Below, one piece after another: positions 58,741 to 64,000 of a stretch of DNA of 64,000 bases. The notes below the pieces were generated by a model that ran no database searches, was not told the DNA's origin, and was given only the letters and a program-made list of their open reading frames with translations. How positions within the stretch are numbered: position 1 is the stretch's first letter; the number at the start of each line of letters is the position of its first letter. Both the position numbers and the translations under genes were made by a program. Source of the DNA: Campylorhamphus procurvoides (lineage: Eukaryota > Chordata > Aves > Passeriformes > Dendrocolaptidae); assembly GCA_013396655.1 (NCBI GenBank), contig WBMV01004262.1, forward strand, positions 186,001 to 250,000, written 5' to 3'.

Positions 58741-61700
58741 TTCAGTAGATCTCAAATTAATTTGACCTCCCAGGAAGTTCAACACACTTGTCCTTAGAAG
58801 CATTTGTAAATATTCCCCTGAGAAGGCCAAAGTAGTCTCTGCATCTTTATTTAACACAGTCCCTTGTGTTTCAGCTTCTTCTGTTGCCTGTCATGTTGGG
58901 CATTCCAGAAGGCAATCAGGTGGTCTATGGGCATCCCACATTTTGTACTGCATTTGGCCTGCAAGCTGGTGGTGTTCTACTGTACAATCTTGTGGCTTGC
59001 AATATACAGATTTTGGCTTGGCTTGTACTCACTGTGGTCTCAAGTCATGTAGGAAGGATTAGAGCTAGCATCTCAAGTCAGAAGATAGTTTAGAGCCCTA
59101 TGGAGGTTTTCTCATGGAAGGGAAGAAAAATGTCTCCCACAATCCTCTCCAAAGAAAGGATTACCTGTTTTCATTTACCACTGAAACAAATCCAAGAATT
59201 TCTGAGATGTTTTTGTGGCTAATGCACAGCTGGCATTGTGAGAAATACTGTAAGTTGTAGTTGAACCCTCTTCTCAGTGATCCCCAGGTAAGGCTCGAAT
59301 GACTACTTTTTGCTGAACGAGTAATCAAGTTTTACAATCATAACTGAGTGCAGAATTTACCCTAATGGTCGAATGTCTTTGTCACAAATAAGACACTAAA
59401 TATAGTCAAAGCAAAGCAGCAAATGAGTATTTCTCAGAGGTGTGCCAATTTATATCAGTTAAAACTGTCCTTCATATTAGGCCATCATTCTGGAAAGCAT
59501 TTGGTTGTGTCCTTATCCTACACCAGCTGAAGGCAGGAAAGAGGTAAAATGTGCTGACTTTCAAGGTGGTGCCACTGAGACTGTAATGATCATAGTAAAG
59601 ACTGTTGATAAGGTTCTACCTGTGCTGCAGGGCAACAGAAATCTGGACTGAGCACCAATAGTCCAAGAGTCTGTATGACTGTGGGAGGCAGACAAATCTG
59701 CAAGCATGGCAGGATCAGAGAAAAACCCTGGAGGCTGTGGGCAGGGCAGCGGCATTGACCAGTTCTGCTTCACATCTGAAACTGGAAGTGATTTGATTAG
59801 GTTCATGGTATGTTCAGCATGGCATTACTTGCCCCCCTTAGAATGTTTGTATATGCTCTGCAGTGTCTTTCCAAGATCCCATTTTATGGGCACCTGGGAA
59901 AGTAGTTGCTGTGAAAGTGTGGCAAAAGCCATCTCCTTTTTGGTTTCGTACAGAACATGGTATGACTATGTAATAAGGATAACTCTATGACATGTGGGGT
60001 ATTTGGCAGCTCTTGTAGTACTGTTTGAAAGCTGAAAGCTGTATTAAACTGAATATCCAGGCTTCATGAGTCTGTGTTTTGATGCACTGCTGGGACCGGA
60101 TTCTCTTGGGTCCATATAAAAAGCAGTTATTCCTCTATGCTTTTGCTTTAGTTGCATATAGTAACTATCCTTCTTTTAAGGTCTCCTGCTGAGTGTGTTC
60201 AGAAAAGAGTTGTACCTGAAACTAGCACCAGAGTAGTGCTACTACTCTGGATTTTGGCAATGTTGTGTTTCCTGCAGATCACGGATCACAGCTTGAGGAG
60301 CTTTCAGTATCCAGCCTCTGAAAATCATTGACAAAGATCTGTGAACCATGGATGTCTGTATACTCTGAGAGATGTGGGTTTTTACAGAGTCACAGACTGG
60401 ACTCTTGGTTAGCTGTACATTCACAGATGAAAAAGAGTTTGCAGTCAATAATATCATGATTCCCGTCTTTCCTCATCGTTGAAAACTGTCAGTGGAAGAT
60501 ATAAGCCTTGAGTTATATCTTCCATAGTAGAATATAACCCAAGTACTGTAGAGGGGAGAAGTTGGAGTGGATAGGTTATACAGTTTTCAGGAAAAATTAC
60601 TAAAATAACTTCCATAAAAATAAATAAAAGATTACTTATACTATACATAGGGGAAAATATTATATATGTATAAAGGTATACATTCCTTTGTTTTAAGATT
60701 TTCCTTTTCCAGATCTCAAACACCTCTCTCTCTTCAGCTGGAAACATAGATTTTTAGATAAACTTAATAGTCTTTTTGCTTCCCTGCCTCTTTCCCAAAG
60801 GTGGACTTGACCCTTAAGGAGATGAGGAGCACAGTATTTTACTGCTGTGCAGGCATGCTTGCTGTGTAAGCAACATATTTTCTTGAGACTTTAAGTTTCA
60901 TCACAGGACTGCTAAGGTCAAAGATAAAGTTTATACACACCATGCTGTTTGCAAAACATCTCAGGGTGACTAGAAATGTGCTGGAACAGCCATGTTATAC
61001 CCTATGGAGCCACGAAGATTTACTTCTAAGAAGTTAGTTCTGCTTGGAACAAGAACTTGCACTGACCATTGAGTAGTAAATTGCACATTTTTTCCGAAGT
61101 CAACCTCATACTTTGTTTTTCCCTTGACATCTCTGATAATCTCACAGGCTTGTGTATCTCATGTAGAGGGCTAGTTTTATTACATATGTTAAAATGGAAT
61201 CATACTGACTAGGAAGTTTAGACGTGCTCTGAAATCACCCTTTATAATCCATCACTTTCCCTGCATTTTTCAGCGTGCTCATCCTAGCAGCACATTGCCA
61301 TACATACCAGGGACGCTCATGGAACTGCACAGCATGATGCTCAGCAATTAACCCAAGACAGTCCCACTGGTTTGCTATGGTGGATCTGCTGAAATCCTAC
61401 CATTGTTCTAGAGCATCCTTTCAAAAACCTTCACAGCCTGACTCAAAGTCTGCTGGGAATCCTTTCAGGGTTTTGTCTTGGAACACACCAGTCTGATTGT
61501 GATTAAATGTGTTTAGGTGAATGTGCAGTATGGAACCTTTGGGAAAAGTCAAAGTACCACATGAGAACATAACTATCTATTAGACAGTAGGCAAGATCAG
61601 TGAACTCGCTGAACTTCAAGGAGTTGCAGTAAAGCATGATTGTTTTCACAGACTTGTTTCATGGCTCTGTTTCCATACCAGGTTCAAAGAGGAAAAAATG

Positions 61701-64000
61701 CAATCTATGAATCCAAACATTTATGAATCAGAGAAATCTCTTTTCAAAATTCCGTGTCAGAAAACTAACAAAATTCTGCCTCTATGGATTTTTTTTATAT
61801 ATAACAAAGTGCAATAACATGAAGTGTTTTGTTAGGAGCACAGAGAGAAAGGTTCCTTGAAATCTCTCTGTAGAAATATATGTATTTACTAAGAAATCCA
61901 TTGAAAAGCGCACTTTGGAGCTTTTGTATTTTTCTTTTTTGTCTTGTTTCACTCTAGCACATACTCCCAGTTGTTCAGAGAGAGTTATCATATTGCTTTT
62001 ATATTAGGTTACATCATGAAAAATAGGAAATATAGTGTTGATAAATTCAGAACATATTTTGTGCAAAGAACTCCTCTCTTTCCCCTTCATGGTGAGAGAG
62101 CATGTTGAGTTTTGAGGGTGTTTGAATGGCTTTAATGGAGCTGTTTAGATGGTGTTAACAGAGCTGCTCTGAAGACAGAATCAGAGTTTATATATAGTAA
62201 CTTAGAGCAGCAAGGGAAAGCAGCACATGTGCACCGGAGGGACAAGGACAGAGCTACCCAGAAACATCATAAATTAACCTAGTGTGATGACATATGAAAA
62301 AAAGGGCCCTTATTAATGAGCCAAATTGCTATTGCAATGAATGTTTATTTTTAGAGATACAGGAGGTATGTTTTAGAGGCTATTAGTAAAAAAAAAAAAT
62401 AAAAAAGAAGGGGAGGATTTAGTTCAACATCTAACCACATGCTTCTGCTCTGCAATGCAGGGAAACAAGGAGAGCATTGGATTTCACAGATAGCACCACA
62501 GACAGCTATTAAGGCCTAATCCAGTGTCACATTTCTGCCCAGTGCTGGCTAACTACCAGCCCAATTTGCTGGCTTCTCTCTCTCTGTGTTTCTTCATTGT
62601 TTCAAGCCATGCAGAGACTTATCCTAATAATGGGTCAACCCTCAGCCAAATGTGTTCAATTGAAGGCCACCATGGGAGAATGGCAGGATATTGTCTTTCC
62701 AACAGCAAGTGAATTTCAGGCAGCTTAAGGCGGTATCCATTTCACTATAATGCTGGTTTATGTTACAGCCCTTTTCAAAGTTCTAATTGCCCTGTACTGC
62801 TGACATTTATAGACATCCCCCGACTTTAAATGAAAACACAACACTGAGGTCAGGAGGAGGTTCTGGGACAGCAAAGACCCCAGGTGAGGCCAGAGGAGGA
62901 AATTACTTCAAAACTCCCAAATGCCAAACATGTTGGGGTGAGGAGAGAAAAGGGAAAAGAAGAAAATCCAGAGGTGAGGAAGACCCTATTCACAGCTCCA
63001 AAGGTACAGATGGATGCCTATAGTGACTCTTACTTATCCACACATTCAGTGCCTGGAGAACAGCTAATCCTCTCTCTCCTCAGTTTCTCTCCCTTAAGTA
63101 AAAACATTTTAAAATATTTATTCATCTTGATGTTTGTGACTCTGTTTTGGCCCAGCCCTTCATTTGTTTTACTTTGGGGGAGCTTCAGCAGTCAATGACT
63201 TTATGCCAGCTGGGAACTTAGTCTCACTGGAGAGAGAAAGTGCTCTGCCTATTACAGAGGGCAAAATTCACAGATTTTCTTTCTCCTGTCCAGACATCCT
63301 CGTTTGAGGAAAACTGATCTAGCAGCAGTGATGGTAGGAAATATCATTATACAGGCTGGCCTTTACTTTCCAATGAACTGTATAACCTGTCAGCCACAAC
63401 GTGTGGTAAAATCTGAGTTTAAGAGACAGAGTGAAAAAGCAAGGCATGTCTCTCATTCATGCAGGGATCTATCTGTTAGAGTGGCAGACTTTGTCTGCTT
63501 ACTTCATATTACTCCTGTGGTGTAAATGGCTTCATTTTTCCAGGGGAAAAATACCTTGCAAGAACAAAAGAGATGGGATTCTACTGTTGTTTTGCTGACT
63601 GTTATTTTTTCCTTCTGTCTACAATTGGTTATACACATTTTCAAGGGGGTTGAAGCCTGGCCTGTGCCCCCATGGCTGTTTGACACTCATGGGGCCAAGC
63701 CAGGCAGATCAGGTTGGCAGAAAGTAGGGACAGTACCAAGGAACACAATTTCTTCATTCAGCCTGTACAAAAGATGTCTATACCTTCAAGGCATCATCCC
63801 ATCCTACACAAAGGAAACTTCCACCAGTGAGAAATGGGGAAGAAACTCTGTAGAGCCATAGCCCATGTAGCCAGGGAAAACATGTTAAAATATGTTTAAA
63901 ACTTTCAAGTTTTTTATTTAAATTTTAGTCAAGTTTATATATAATTCTTTATTTCTGCAATTATAGGTTGATATTACTAATTAATATTTATTATGCTTTT
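58741..64000. other. Unique noncoding DNA
   Basis: No supported gene or mobile element. 58,741-59,090 may include more decayed CR1 upstream sequence, but the match is lost. A-rich stretches occur at 62,388-62,407. A candidate conserved segment lies at 62,270-62,360. Open frames up to 111 codons are unrecognised. Confidence 0.6.
62270..62360. promoter_or_regulatory. Candidate conserved noncoding segment
   Basis: A short repeat-free block with tgatgacata, gggcccttattaatgagcc, attgctattgcaatg and tgtttatttttag, i.e. CRE-, homeodomain-, CEBP- and forkhead-like cores close together. Function and conservation are inferred only. Confidence 0.2.

Overview
The window looks like an AT-rich, gene-poor stretch of a bird nuclear genome, either intergenic or deep intron. 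The evidence is the repeat content. There are several 5'-truncated CR1 LINEs with the avian CR1 tail (ATTCTATG-type). There are solitary ERVL-type LTRs with TG...CA ends and 5-bp target duplications. There are also much older LINE remnants of the CR1/L3 type seen across archosaurs and turtles. I see no SINE-rich landscape, no bacterial-style gene organisation, and no protein-coding gene I can defend. Every long open frame is either a fragment of CR1 ORF2 or a chance frame. The species cannot be named from the sequence alone.

Layout. 1-17,270 is mostly unique AT-rich DNA. It holds simple repeats (CT/AT near 8.25 kb, an ATCTC array at 12.26 kb, TTTGG near 15.95 kb), a 19-N assembly gap inside a poly-C tract at 9.48 kb, and two weak exon-like candidates. 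17,270-18,095 is an ancient minus-strand LINE reverse-transcriptase remnant. It is followed closely by a plus-strand ERVL-type LTR (about 18,374-18,959) and an ACATA-type microsatellite. 19,060-28,600 is unique, with possible conserved noncoding segments. 28,616-34,068 is a repeat cluster: two minus-strand CR1 copies that share a nearly identical ~310-bp core, then a minus-strand solo LTR with a perfect 5-bp target duplication. 34,069-51,100 is mainly unique. It contains an ancient LINE 3' end (38.4 kb), a CR1 tail (39.4 kb) and a second plus-strand ERVL-type LTR (41,250-41,765). 51,105-58,740 is a second repeat cluster: one CR1 inserted cleanly inside another, an LTR of the same family as the 33.7-kb one, and a 1.5-kb minus-strand CR1 that keeps endonuclease and RT pieces fused by an internal deletion. 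58,800-64,000 is unique.

Function. Nothing here forms a pathway or operon. The visible biology is transposable-element history: old LINE decay, CR1 truncation and nesting, possible gene conversion between CR1 copies, and reduction of ERVs to solo LTRs. A few repeat-free, homeodomain-site-rich segments could be conserved regulatory elements, but that needs cross-species alignment. I found no convincing previously undescribed biological system.
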